Positions 1 to 12,700 of a DNA stretch of 64,000 bases are shown here, one piece after another (the stretch's first letter is position 1; each line of letters begins with the position of its first letter). This DNA is from Aurelia coerulea (lineage: Eukaryota; Cnidaria; Scyphozoa; Semaeostomeae; Ulmaridae): assembly GCA_039566865.1 (NCBI GenBank), contig CM076955.1, forward strand, positions 15,335,501 through 15,399,500, in the 5' to 3' direction. The translations under genes and the position numbers were made by a program. The notes beneath the pieces are model-generated. The model saw only the letters and a program-made list of their open reading frames with translations, had not been told where the DNA came from and did not search any database.

Positions 1-334
1 AGGGTCATTTGTGGGCATGCTAACATTTTAGACTCTTTGAAAATCAAGTTTGGCCTAAATGGAGACTATAGATCCACAGTACAGTAGCTGAACTGATAGG
101 ACAGTTAATATGTAGTAAAATTTGTCTGTCAGTTCAACGACTGCAGTGTGGATCCATGGTTTCTGCTGATGGCCAAATTTGATTTTCAGACATTCTGAAA
201 TTCATCGTGCCTGCAAAGGACAGCAAAGTACCCTGGGTGACAGTGACTCTTTAATATGAGACAGACTTCAGTGCTAATACTGCGATATTTATCCTTGCTT
301 GATAGTCATGGACGGATAATTCAGTAATGCAAAC

Positions 335-714
335 CTGAATCAAGATCAAGCGAGGCAGTGTCATCAAACACATCCTTCTTGTCATATATTTTCCAAGATT
401 TCATATCTTTAGACTGGTAAACCATGACATCATCAGGATCCAGACCCTTTTTCGTTAATTTCAATTCAACATTAACAGCTTCCGATCTTTGGCTGAAATC
501 TTCCATCGGGTATACTGCAATATAATCGCTGACGTATTCTCCTGGTATATCTTTCAGAGTTGGTAAATCATTTAGGGCAGACCCAACTTCTTTCTTCATG
601 ATATTTTCACCTTGTTCTATGGTTAATTTCTCAACTCTAACTGGTTTTGCATCTGCATCGAGTTTCTCTTCAGGAGCCTCAGATTCTGCCTCTAAATGAG
701 AGATTTGTTCGACC
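335..714 (-). CDS. Gene A exon 19: C-terminal domain
   Basis: The exon follows a ttttag acceptor and completes a Trp codon split with exon 18. It encodes about 126 residues including [31 protein letters not shown] and DMKSWKIY, clearly homologous to gene B 45511-45839 ([20 protein letters not shown]). I do not recognise a named domain. The open frame runs on to a stop at 321-323, but a GT lies at the same point (DSG, phase 1) where gene B has a strong CAG/GTAATAAG donor, so the exon probably ends at 335 and coding continues outside the window. Confidence 0.8.
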
Positions 715-3700
715 CTAAAATGGATATAAGATAGATTATTTTCTAATGTATTGCACTCAACAGAAATAACTTTATTCATTAATCAAACTACAATGCACAG
801 ACATAGTGGTAAGGTCAGTTTAGCAAGATTGTACATAGGTGTGCCAATTGAACACACGGAAAGCATATTACTCCTATCGCTCGTACGTTAATTCGATATA
901 TGTAACCTGAATCTCACTGAACACAGAGAGGGGATGGATGGGACTTAACCTATCTTTTATGAAAGCTTTCTATCGACCTGTGATTCTCTGCGCCTCGACG
1001 AGCTTTTTATACTTGCATATACTAAGCACGCTTCTACGGAGAGCGTGCAACAGTTTCTCTCAAGAATTTAACAATGCTACTTCAAAGCATATCCGTATTG
1101 TACTGTAAATAAATTTATTTATATTGTAAATCTGAATATGAAAGGACATAAAGTTAAACCTTTAATATTGTCGGTTTCTCAAGAACATTGCAAATACGCT
1201 CAACCGACCTTTTGGGCGTTTTTGTTGCAAAAATATAGAAAATAGATATCATCTTTGTCAACACCTGCTGGGCTGGTCTGAATCATGACTTTGTGTCGCT
1301 TTCCTTCTTATCAAAAATATAGAAAATTATAAAGAACAAGGAATACATCCAGCCCACTGGATGCGACACTCGCAAATTTAACATAAACAATTAAAAAAGG
1401 AACATTTAGGAGTTGTAAACTAAGGCAGAGTAGACAAAATATAATGCCGTATGAATGTACCTTAAGGCGGTTTTGCTTTTCACATTCTACCAGATGAGTA
1501 AAAAAAAGTTAACACATTTGGCGGGCTGTGGAATAAGAGGTAAATAGCACATATTCAAAAATAGTTTTAATCAGTCACGCGCTAACTTAGATCAAGGGCG
1601 CCTTCCTTGTAGGAACTGTATTTATTCCCAGTACTGTAGAGTAACTGGTGTCCTGTAACCCAGTACACGGAGTATTCCAGTACTGTCAAGATTACGTATG
1701 AATATGAAAGGTAGTGAGATTGTAGTCTCAAATTCCGGTGTTGATGTAATACGAGATCAACTGTTATACGAGTTGGCCACAGGGAACCAGACAGCGTGGT
1801 TTTTGATTGGTCAACACTAACAGACGTTAGAATTTGAAAATCCTAGTAACTAAAGAACTAGTTAGGATTAGCTTCTTATGACATACACAGATTAACAGGA
1901 CTGGGTCATAGGACACCAATTACTCGGTGTACTGGGTCATGGGTACAATATTGGGAAGAAACACACTTGCTTGGATGTGAAAATTTTGTTTGATAAAATT
2001 ACTGATCATATCGACCCATTTTATCTAAACATACCAGTCGTTCTCTGCAGTGATCTCTGTCGTAGATTTTTCATCTGATGCTTTTTCATGCGATGCTGTT
2101 TTATCTGCAGATTTCTCCTCAGGTTTGGCCTTTTCCAGAGCTGCTTCATCCTTCTTTGCACTTCCTGCATTTACGATGATCTTTCCCTTTTGACTTCTGT
2201 TTGAGAAGTTATTGTTCCTTGTACACATGTAATAATATAAACCAGCTTTGGTTACTTTCTTTGGTCCCAAATCAAAGTATGGTGACTCATCGTCCAATGT
2301 TCCTCCATTTCGAGAATCTGGAGAGAAGAAATATTAGTCAACCACACTTGCCAAAACGTATGCAAAATAGTTCTTGTGAAATTAATCACCTTGTGACAAT
2401 GATACGGATTTTATTGGGTTTTTGGATAAGCCCCGGTCAAACGGACTGAATATTTCATTGAGCCACGCTCAACATTTGCAGACCTTGTTCAGCGAAAGCT
2501 CAGCGCAGCTCAGTGCAGGGTGGTCAAACGAGCTAAATATTTCGCCCATTATTTCACTGAGCAAAGCAAACCTTTGTAGGCGCCGGCGCCACCCCCAATA
2601 ATCAATGAAACTTTCGCACCAAAAGTCAATGCCCTGTCCAAGCTGGGGATGCGCGAATTGAGCAAAGCTCAGAAGGGTAGTCAACGAACTGAGTAACGTT
2701 TAGCAACACCTCGAACAAGAGAAATGTTTAATGACTCTCTCAACAATTTTGATCGCCACCAAACAAGACTGAGCAAGGCTGAGCACGGCTGAGCAAGTGG
2801 TCAAACGAATTGAGCTTTTTTCTGAGCAGGCATGTTGAGCGCTGCTCGGTAAAATGTTCAGTTCGTTTGACCAGGGCGTAACTGTTTGTAAGCAACTGTA
2901 GTTTTTATCTAATGTGATGATCAAGAAATGAGAACCTATTGCAAATTTCAGGCTGAATGGGTTCTTAAATAATGTGGGTCAAATTTCAAAATTTCAGCCT
3001 GCAGATTCTTAATTCACTAGAATATTATAGGTGGGTGTTTCTTGTACTCGAGGAATTGTTCGCATGTCAAAGAGATTCGTTTAATGTGATGATGGTATCA
3101 GAGCTTTTTTATTACCTGGAATAATGGCTTAGGTTTAAAGAGAGAGCAAAACACTGTTGCTCGACACGTGCAATTGCTAGATATTCCAGTGCGAGGTTTT
3201 TCAATAGTACTGATGTTGGTGTTGGGAGGCCATTACCAGCCCCTCAGCGTTACCAGCCCAATGTCTGTTCTCTTGTGCAGGACTTGTTATATGCGTCTTT
3301 TCGTTTGGTTATTAGTGACTTTGATGTCCACCGATGTATATGCTTTGTGTTAAAAAGTACTAATGTCTTTTTCCAGTAATTTGTTTCAAGTGGGATGGAA
3401 GGATTTCTAGTTATTTAAAGCTTATTTACGCCCACTATGCCTGCCAGGCATGGGACCCCTTGGTTAACGTCCCTTCCGAAGGACGACGAGGTGAGTTTCG
3501 AGGTCAGGCCATCGAGATGTCACCCATTGGGAGTTTGACCTCACCAGACCAGACTATGACTCGACCGAGCTTAACTTCAGTCACCCCCATGAACCATTAA
3601 ACCATGGGTAGTTAGACACTGCTGGTGTGCTTCTAGGGAGGAGCGCAGGATAATATGTATCTGCGGGGGAAATTTTTTTGTAGTACTGCGGAGGAGATAT

Positions 3701-6700
3701 CGAAAGAACGAAAATATTTGGTGTGCTTCTATGGAGGAGCGCAGGATAACATGTATCTGCGGGGGAAATTTTTTGTAGTACTGCGGAGGAGACATCGAAA
3801 GAACGAAAATATTAAACTATTAAAATGAAACTATATTAAACTATTAAATTCTTCTCTCTCCTTCTCTCTTCGCTTCCGATATCTCCTCCGCGCTCCTCCA
3901 TAGAAGCACACCAGCAGTGTCTAACTACCCATGATTAAACCATTAGATTGTCAGAACGAAGACTGCTTGAGAATTGTAAGACGAGATGGTTTGAGCATAT
4001 CTCTAATTGATTTTTTCAAGTATTGCAAATTTCATGATCCTGTTTACATTCCTTCCTTCTTTTTCGTTCGCTCGGCACCTTGCGGTTTGAAATTTTTCAA
4101 ATATGCTTTGATTTTTCAGAAGTCCTGTCTATTGAGAGGAAATCTACAATGAAACCAAAACAAAGTGACTTCTGATTCAGATTTAAGGTTATGAAGTCTG
4201 AGTGCTGCTAATTGCTATTTTCGTCGCCCATTATGCCCATCAGTTTACCAGAGAAGTTCCCAATCGCTTCAAAATATCAAAATGCAACATTTATTAAGAA
4301 AAACACCAATTTGGGTTAAAATCTTACTTACTGACTTGGAAAATCATTGAGACTAAAAAAACGCAGCATTATATTAAATCTATTTTCATTTTAGAAACAT
4401 GCCAAAACTCATCCATCCAGGCACAAGAGATATGGCAGGATTTAGAACAACTCGAAGCATGTATTTCAATTGCCAAAACTAGTTAAGAATCACAATATGG
4501 AACTGTGTTTTACCTGACTGAGGTAGTTCATCTTGAGTTGCTGAAACATCTTTCTTACCAGCTGCAAAAAAACGAGAAAGGAAAATTATCAACTTGAACG
4601 ACAAATTGTTCAATCGAGATATTTCTGGTTGTTTCATGAATTCAAATTAGATATCAGGTAAAAATGGCTGCGAACGAATAATAGCAAGTAAAGGGGTTCC
4701 ATCACAGGTGCTGGTATCAAATGTTAAAGAAATTGTAAACACTTGCTTACTCATGTTGTAATTCTTGTTGTATTTCTGTTTTATTCTTTCCCTGACAATG
4801 ATCGAACATTGTTTTGGAAAAAATATACCCATTGCTTTTCGGGGACTGGGACCAATGGTCCTAATTTTCAAAACAACGTTCGAGCATGGTCAGGGAAAGA
4901 ATAAAACAGAAATACAACAAGAAATGCAACATGAGTAATTGTTGGGGATACGAATCGTCAAAGTTCAAAGCAACGGTCATCCCCCAAAAGGGAAGCCTGT
5001 GATCATGCGCAGAAAGCATGTTTGGTTTTGTGGAAAGGATGTGGGCGGATAATCCGGCCACAATCCAAGCAAGAATTAGCAAAGAGACAAAGGGATTTTC
5101 GCGCATGGTAATAGGTTTCCCAGCTGTTGATCTGCTTTGAAGTTTACCATAACAAAGAGCTCAGACAAAAGGGGCAGTCCTCGGTATCCTCAACAAGTAA
5201 GCAATTTTTATAATTTTTTTACAATTTCTCTAATATTTGATGCCACCTGTGGTTCCATCTCCAAAGTTTTTGACAGGCAATATCACATAGACTTTTCATG
5301 GTTTTTTCAAAATGAAAGTGTTATTTCGAAGAGAAATCTTTGTACTTCACAGGGGAACAAACCAAACATTCATATCTCTTAGTTATAAGTGGATTGCGGA
5401 TTTCGGACAAGTAGAATTCACCAAACAAAGACAATGAGCACATGCCTAGAAGAATGGTTTTTACGGGGTTGTTTGCTATTTAGTGACAGAACTCCTTTAA
5501 AATGTTTTGCGTGGGAGATTTTGCGTTATCGCCAATTTCACCTGACATCAAAGTTGAGACAACTTTAGCTTGTGTAAACTCCGCCTATTCCTAGTGAAGG
5601 TTTTTCCTTGGAACTGTTCTTTTAGCATTCACACCTTGCAAACTTGATTGCCACACATTTTATGCGCTTGGTCTCTTTATGTTTGGGATACATTTTCTGG
5701 ACTAAAAGTATGATTTTGAATGAAGCAAGCAGGAAGCCTGCACAATTTTCATGTGGTCAACAATATTTGTATCTGATACTGGTTATAGCAAATCGAAGAC
5801 AAAGAGACGACCATTTTGTCAACATTGAAAACTTCCCGTCTTTAAAGGGAACCGATATGGTTAGAGTGTCCCAAATAGGCTTGGAACTTCGTATTACTTA
5901 TTCGTGGCCGCCATCTTACCTCCTCGTGTTCGAGTCTCTGACCTACCTATAGGGGCTGGGTCCCAGTAACCGCAAAACCTTGGGTCCAGTCTCTACACTA
6001 CAATGGTTAGAAGTGGTCCCTGGCCAAGTTAGAAATATGCCCTATTGTATGTGATATGTTTCATTGTGTAGCTAAATATGCAATGGATGTTTAGGCGTTA
6101 TCTTTAGCCTATTTATAGCATCCAGTCGTTATAGCTATGTCTTTTTCCTTTAAATCCAGAAGGTATAAAAAGTTTCCTCCAAAGCTTTGCTTGTTGCTAA
6201 AGGCAGATCGTATCAAAACAATCATACCCTTGAGTTTGCGCCGACTCCGAGTGCAATTCGTGTAGATACGCACGGAACGTTTTAAAATGAACATGCGCCA
6301 TTTGCCCCTAAAAGAAAACTACAATTTGAATGAAGCTTACGAGTAGATGCAGAAAAGACTTCGACTTCACAGAGAGTGAGGAATTCAGTTGCTTTCAATG
6401 TGATGTAGACAAATCTTCCAGTCTTTGGAGCAGCACAGACAAGATCCTTTGTTTCACCACGGCCTAAAGCATTGGGATGGTATATGCATCTGAAAAATAG
6501 AATTAGAAAATTAAGATGGCGACGCGCTGTAGTTTCAACAAGTTGCTGAGTATATCAAGGGCGCCTACGTTGTAGAACTGTGTTTATTCCCAGTACTGTT
6601 TTTGTGAAATAGTACACGGAGTACTAACGTCTGCTAGTGTTGACCAATCAAAAATCACGCTGGCTGGTTCCCTGTGGCAACCCCGTATGACAGTTGATGT

Positions 6701-9700
6701 CGTCATGATCTCGTATTATATCAACACCGGAATTTGAAACCACACAATTATTCTTACGTCATCTTGACCTTGACAGAACAGACTCTGTGTACTGGGTCAC
6801 GAAAACAGTACTGGGAATAAACACAGTTCCTACAAGGTAGGCGCCCTTGAGCATATGCGTCAATTTAGTAGTGATAATTAGGTCAGTTTGAGACGCATGT
6901 GACCCCTTGCAAGTGCGTTATTGTCGGCGTCAAAATGATACAGTCATCTGAAAGAGATCCTAGTTTTATTTCGTTCCTGCACTGGTCTGGTCTGTTGGAA
7001 ACAGGTGGATTGACGTTTCCGCGATCAATGTAGGCCTCTGCAGTACTGATTATAACCGTCCGCAGTACTGATCAGGTGATGATACTCCCCCACTGTGCTG
7101 AAACCTTCTGTCGTACTATTTGCCCTCTGCAGCGATGTACAGGCTTTCTTTGCGGTTAATTGACACACTGGTAGAAAGCGATCAGCAACTGCAGACAAGG
7201 TGACATCTATAGCTGACTTATCAAGCCGCGAATGTAAACAAATTATGCATAAGCTAGACAAATTTGCAAGGGCAGATTTTGTAAAAATACTATCCAGTTC
7301 TTCTGATTGTACGCTAGTACAAACCATGACTATGTACAAACCAATGCGCGATTGCAGACAAAGGAGTGTGTATGAAAACAATTTTGAAAGCAAATCTGTA
7401 GATGATCATTCTACTTTCTTTATATACTGGTGCACAATTAGTGAGTTAGCTATCTATGTTTCAGAAATCCTTTGCAGTCTGCTTTGTCTACATTTATGTC
7501 TTGTACAAATCACTCTGTTTGCAATCAATGTTTGCAGTCGGCCGTACAAATCACTCTGTCTGCAATCAGTCATCACTTTACGTGCAAATTCTTCCAACTT
7601 ATGAAACACTTACAATGCGTTTGCTTGTGGATTATTATCGACATCTCCAACTCTAACTTCAATCTGCTTTAGTCGAGTCCAGCAACAATCTGCTCTATTC
7701 GTGATCCTAACTTTGCTGACTGGCTCTTTCTTTCCAAGATCCACCCTCCACCAAGGCCCATTTTGACGTCGGGTGTGCGTGCATGATCTGCCCCACCACT
7801 TCCCTTCTCGGTTGCCATCTACAGCTCGAGCAGAGTTGCCACCCCAGCCCTCTGATGATTGTTTTGTGGGTCTTCCTAAAGCCAGGTTTGCTGAGTAATG
7901 AGAAATAAATCTAATGAGTAAAGGGCACTATGGTAAACGTACGTCGTATGCTATGGTAAAAGTGGCTTATACAGTTTCCGTCAGGTGAATGAAGTTAGAC
8001 TCGGTCGAGTGAGGTCAAACTGCGGATGGGTAACCTCTCGGAGGCCTGACCTCGCAACTCACCTCGCTGTCCTTCGGAAGGGGCGTTAAACTAGGGCTCT
8101 CATGCCTGTATGCAGCAGGCATAGTTGGCTTAAATTGGCTTTAAATAGCTAGAAATACTTCCGCCCACTCAAAATAAATAAATGACTGGAAAAAACGGGT
8201 TCGTCTAAGTATGGTCGGGTGAATGGTTGGATATTCTGCGTGGTCCAAGGCAAATTTTGCAAAACAAAACATTTAGGTCTCGGTCAAAGTATGGCGATTT
8301 GCCTTCCTATAATAGATTTCAAACCTCTGAGTGCACTCAAACAAATCAAAATAAACAGAGAAAGCAAAATATTATGGTCGGCTGAGCTGAAGGTATCAAA
8401 ACTATTCTTTAGGCTGCCAAATCACTTGGTATTAATCAGGCCTGCATCCTTTGTTTTACAAAATTCGCCCATGCTTCGTGGTCATAGACAACGATTTGCC
8501 GTGAAGCTGAAGATAGGATGATTTTCGGCGAGGATTTCTAAAATTTCTGTCTGGGTTTTTACAGTTTGTGGCTGAGAATTTAGCTGTGAGAGGCCGTGAG
8601 ACTGTTTTATATCGGCAGATTTTATATCTTATCCGGGACGGTAACATAGTTTGCGTCATCAGTTTCAAAGGGAAATCACTTGATTAGAATTCTAGCACAT
8701 TTAGATATGGATTTATATAACATGCGTGGAGAAATAATGGCCAACGCAAGAAATTATTGCTCAAACAACGGTAATTTGTTTGGGTAACTGAATTATTTTA
8801 TTGAACAATGACAAGAAGTTGTTTACCTGAAAACAGTGAGCGTGCTGAAAAAGAGCGAGAAAATGCAATTAGATTTAACAGAAATTCATACTTTCAGGAG
8901 TATTGCGTTATGATTGTGTGGGTGGTAGAGCATAGGTTACAAACATTTTAAATGTCGGTGTAAAATTCCATGACCTATTTCTTTGAACCAAATGGCTTCC
9001 ATGAAACTTTACTATTTTGCTATGATTCTACCATTGGGCTTTTCTGAAATCTTCAATATTTTCAAAATAAGAGTGCTTATCTTCTTTTTTAGACATTCAA
9101 GCAAAAAAAAAAACTCAAAACCATCGTAATTTCTCAACTTTTTTTGCGAAACATGAAATAATTTTCAAGAAAACCATAGTTTATGGATGTGTACAAACAT
9201 GCTATCAAGCAAAAGTCTGTCATTATTCTCATTTACGATTTACAAATTTGATGTTGTCACATCCTCAGATGAGTTGATATATGAAATACAGCGTAATTTA
9301 AACAAAATATTCAAGCTTTCTGATAAATTAAACGTTAGAATCATAGGTCAGTAGCTAAAGTTCCTTCAAGTTTCTTACAAGCCATTAACTTCAAAGGAAT
9401 AGGTCATCGAATTTTACACCCACCTTTTTACAGCGATTTAAAGATTTGGAACGTATACTGTGTGGTAGCAGGTTGACTGCGAACATAGGAACTATATAAT
9501 ATCTACCGGGTGTCCCAAAAGAGTACTCTTGTTTAAAAAATCACTAAAAATCAATTATCGAACCTATGATAAAATTTTCTTTTTGACTTGTTTTGTCTAA
9601 GACCCAAAAATATTTATAGATGATAAAATGTTTGCTTTTAATACAACAAGGTGGAAAAATTTCACGTTGAAAAACTTTACTTCGGGCAATCATCAGTGCT

Positions 9701-12700
9701 TCTTTGCAGTATGATTCAAAACCAGGTAGCCCTAAAAAGGGCTTAAAGTTGCTCATTTTCAAGACAATTAAGAAATCAGCTGGTCTGGGAAAAAATTTGG
9801 CCCTTGATCTACTTGACAAAAAGAAAACTGAAGATCGGTTGCGTAATCAATATTTTTCAAACGGGAGTACGTTTTTGGGACGCCCAGTAGTAAGCATACG
9901 TACATCAGTCCACAAGTGTCAAGGCAGAGCTTCTTTCTCGAGGCAAAACTTTTTAATACAAAACTGTCTTTCTCAAGACAAAGCTCTTTTCACAAGGTAA
10001 ACCTTTCTCAACGCATGTCTTTTCGAGGCAAAACTTGCTTTCTTTCTCACAGCGTACAAATTTGACTGTGCGGTCGTCGAAGACAAAAACTGTACATAAT
10101 ATTTCAACTGTACACAGTATTTCTTAATGTCAATGGTTCACAAGCATTTGCATGTATAGATTAGCTTCTTAGATGCAAATTCACAATCATTGCTTCTCGT
10201 TTGATTAAAAGAATACTTACACTTTCCACCAGTAGCAGAAATGATTTCAACCTCGCATAAAGTAAGGTACTCTACTGCTTTTATAGTAACATAAACATAT
10301 CTCCCTTTCAATGGTTTTCCACATGTCAGCTCTCGTACTTCTCCCTTTCTGAATGGAGCTGGATCGAAGGCACATCTGAAAATAGAGAGGATCAGAGGGA
10401 ATCAGTGCATAACCATATTTCAATCTATTTTGGAAACTGTGTGCCTTAATTTGTAAGTCCCATCTCAGTGGGAACCAGGTGACCCCGTGTCTTATCCCGC
10501 TGTGGATAGGACCAACAATGTATTATAGTTAGTTTAGATTTTACTTGATAAAAAAAATCTATCCCATCCCAAGCCCTCTACTTACTTTCTGGGGCTTCAC
10601 CTCAACCTCGTTCCCAGGGTCTTCTGACGTTTTACGCTGCTCACGAAGCCGAATGAAGAACGAAGCCGAGAGGTAGAGCAACGAACTCACTCTAGGGACG
10701 AGACTGCCTCCACCTCAATTTTTAGTCCAAACGGTGGTTTTCCATGTTTTTGAAAGGTGATATCACGCAAATTGTTCATATTTTATTCATATTGAGAGCA
10801 TTATTTTAACCCTATCTGGACCGAGCTTTTTTGATCATCTTCAGGCCAAGGGGGGGATTTTTGGGGACTTTTCCTTCCAAATCCCACCCTTATGAGCACG
10901 TAAGAGGGCACGTACCTGTTTCCTGTCAGTGAATATTAATGAATGCCTCCTCCCCTCCCCCACTACGGAAAACAAGTTTCAAAACGTACAATGAATAAAC
11001 TTACACTGGATTGGCTTGTGGGTTGTTGTCAGTATTACCAACCCTTACTTCGACTTGTCTCAATCTGTTCCAACAACAATCCGCTCTGTTCCAAATTCGA
11101 ACAACTTTGATATCTTCCTCTGCCTCAAGATCAACCCTCCACCAAGGGTTATTCGTACGATATGTATGTGTGCATGAACCTTTCCGATAATTGCCATCTC
11201 GGTTTCCGTCAACGGCTTTGGAGGATGAACCTTGCCAGCCAGTTGAAGACTGTTTGGTCAACCGTCCACGTGCAAGATTCACTGTGAGGAGGCAAATTTC
11301 AAGTTCAGTCAAAGTTTGTCAGTGGATATGTTGGCTCGTATCAAGGGGGGGGGGGGGGGGGGGGGTTCTTCCATAGTAAAGGTACCTGGGGATGTGCCGC
11401 GAGCAAGGGTATACTTTTTCGAACTTCTAGTCTAGCCAGGGGTATACTTTTTTGCAATTTTGGCCAGCAACGGTCTAGCCAAGGGTATCATTTTTGACAA
11501 TATCGGTCTAGCGAACGGTCATGATATCATATTTGGCACACATTTGACAACATTGGTCGAGGAAAAAAAATGGTCAAAATTGGTCTAGCCAACTGGGTAT
11601 ACCATTTTCGCTTTAAAAATTGGTTCAGACAATGGTCAAATTGGTCTAGCCAAAGGTACCATTTTCGTAAAGAATTATTCTAGCCAACGGTACCCATTAT
11701 ATTATTTTTGAAGATGCTCGTGGCAGACCCCTACCCAAAATTTGGCCAAGAACCCCCCCCCCCCCAAATATACGAAATCAAATCAATTTCAAATCTTAAA
11801 TTAGCGGGTGACTCAAAACAATTTCACGAGTTAGATCATGCCTATAGCACCTAAGCATATAACACCTAATTTTATATTTCTGGTTACTTTTCGACATCGA
11901 AGGGAAAAACCATGGTAAACAGAGCTCGCTGCTCACTGGAGCGGAATGCAGAGTTACCTTAGTATGAAATGGAATGTTCTTCGTGAATGTTGATGTTATT
12001 AAGCTATGATGACAGCAAGATCTAATCCTTTTTGCTGTAAGTTTGTTTCACATTGTATGTTTGACTCATTGGGCTCAATCCATTCTAATTTGGAAATTTA
12101 ATCTCCAGTTCACCCATTCTTGTGAATTAGACCTGATTGCCCAAAGTTAGCTCGACATACAATGTGAAACGAACCGTAGTATTTATCAGTAGAAATTGTT
12201 CATATGTATTTTTCGTAGCTGTAAATTTAATTTTAGTTTAGTTACACGTTCTCTATGTTAATGACTGCGGAGTTGTCATGGTCTCTTGCACTCCGTGGTA
12301 TCGTCCTTCTAGTGTAGTAAAGTAGCTCGTACGTAGTGCTTTAAGTAGTTTGTTTGTAAAATTTTATATTGAATAAAAATAAAATAAAAAAAAGATCTAA
12401 TCCTTACCTCCATCTGTGAGAATCGGCATCACAACTGAAAGAAAGGAAAGAAAAACATAGTTTAGAGTTTATGGATGGACAGTCTCAAGACATTGCTGTA
12501 TATAGATACAGCATTCAATTATGACGATTCAGTTCCCGATAATGAACTGAAAGATTGCAACGGTTTATTTTGGTCGGGTACATTTACTTTTCCTAAAACA
12601 TAACTTAGGTGTCTACAGATTGGTCACCACTGCAGGTTTAAAGGCACTCTGTCGTGGCGCTGATTGGGTGAATAAGACAATAAAAAGGATAGAACTGGAT

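Noticed and set aside
321..334. Stop codon just after DSGLHY as the natural end of gene A
   Set aside because: A GT lies at the position where gene B has a strong donor; probably intron read-through, though not proven.
5644..5952. 102-codon plus-strand frame
   Set aside because: No recognisable domain, ordinary intron composition, antisense within gene A.
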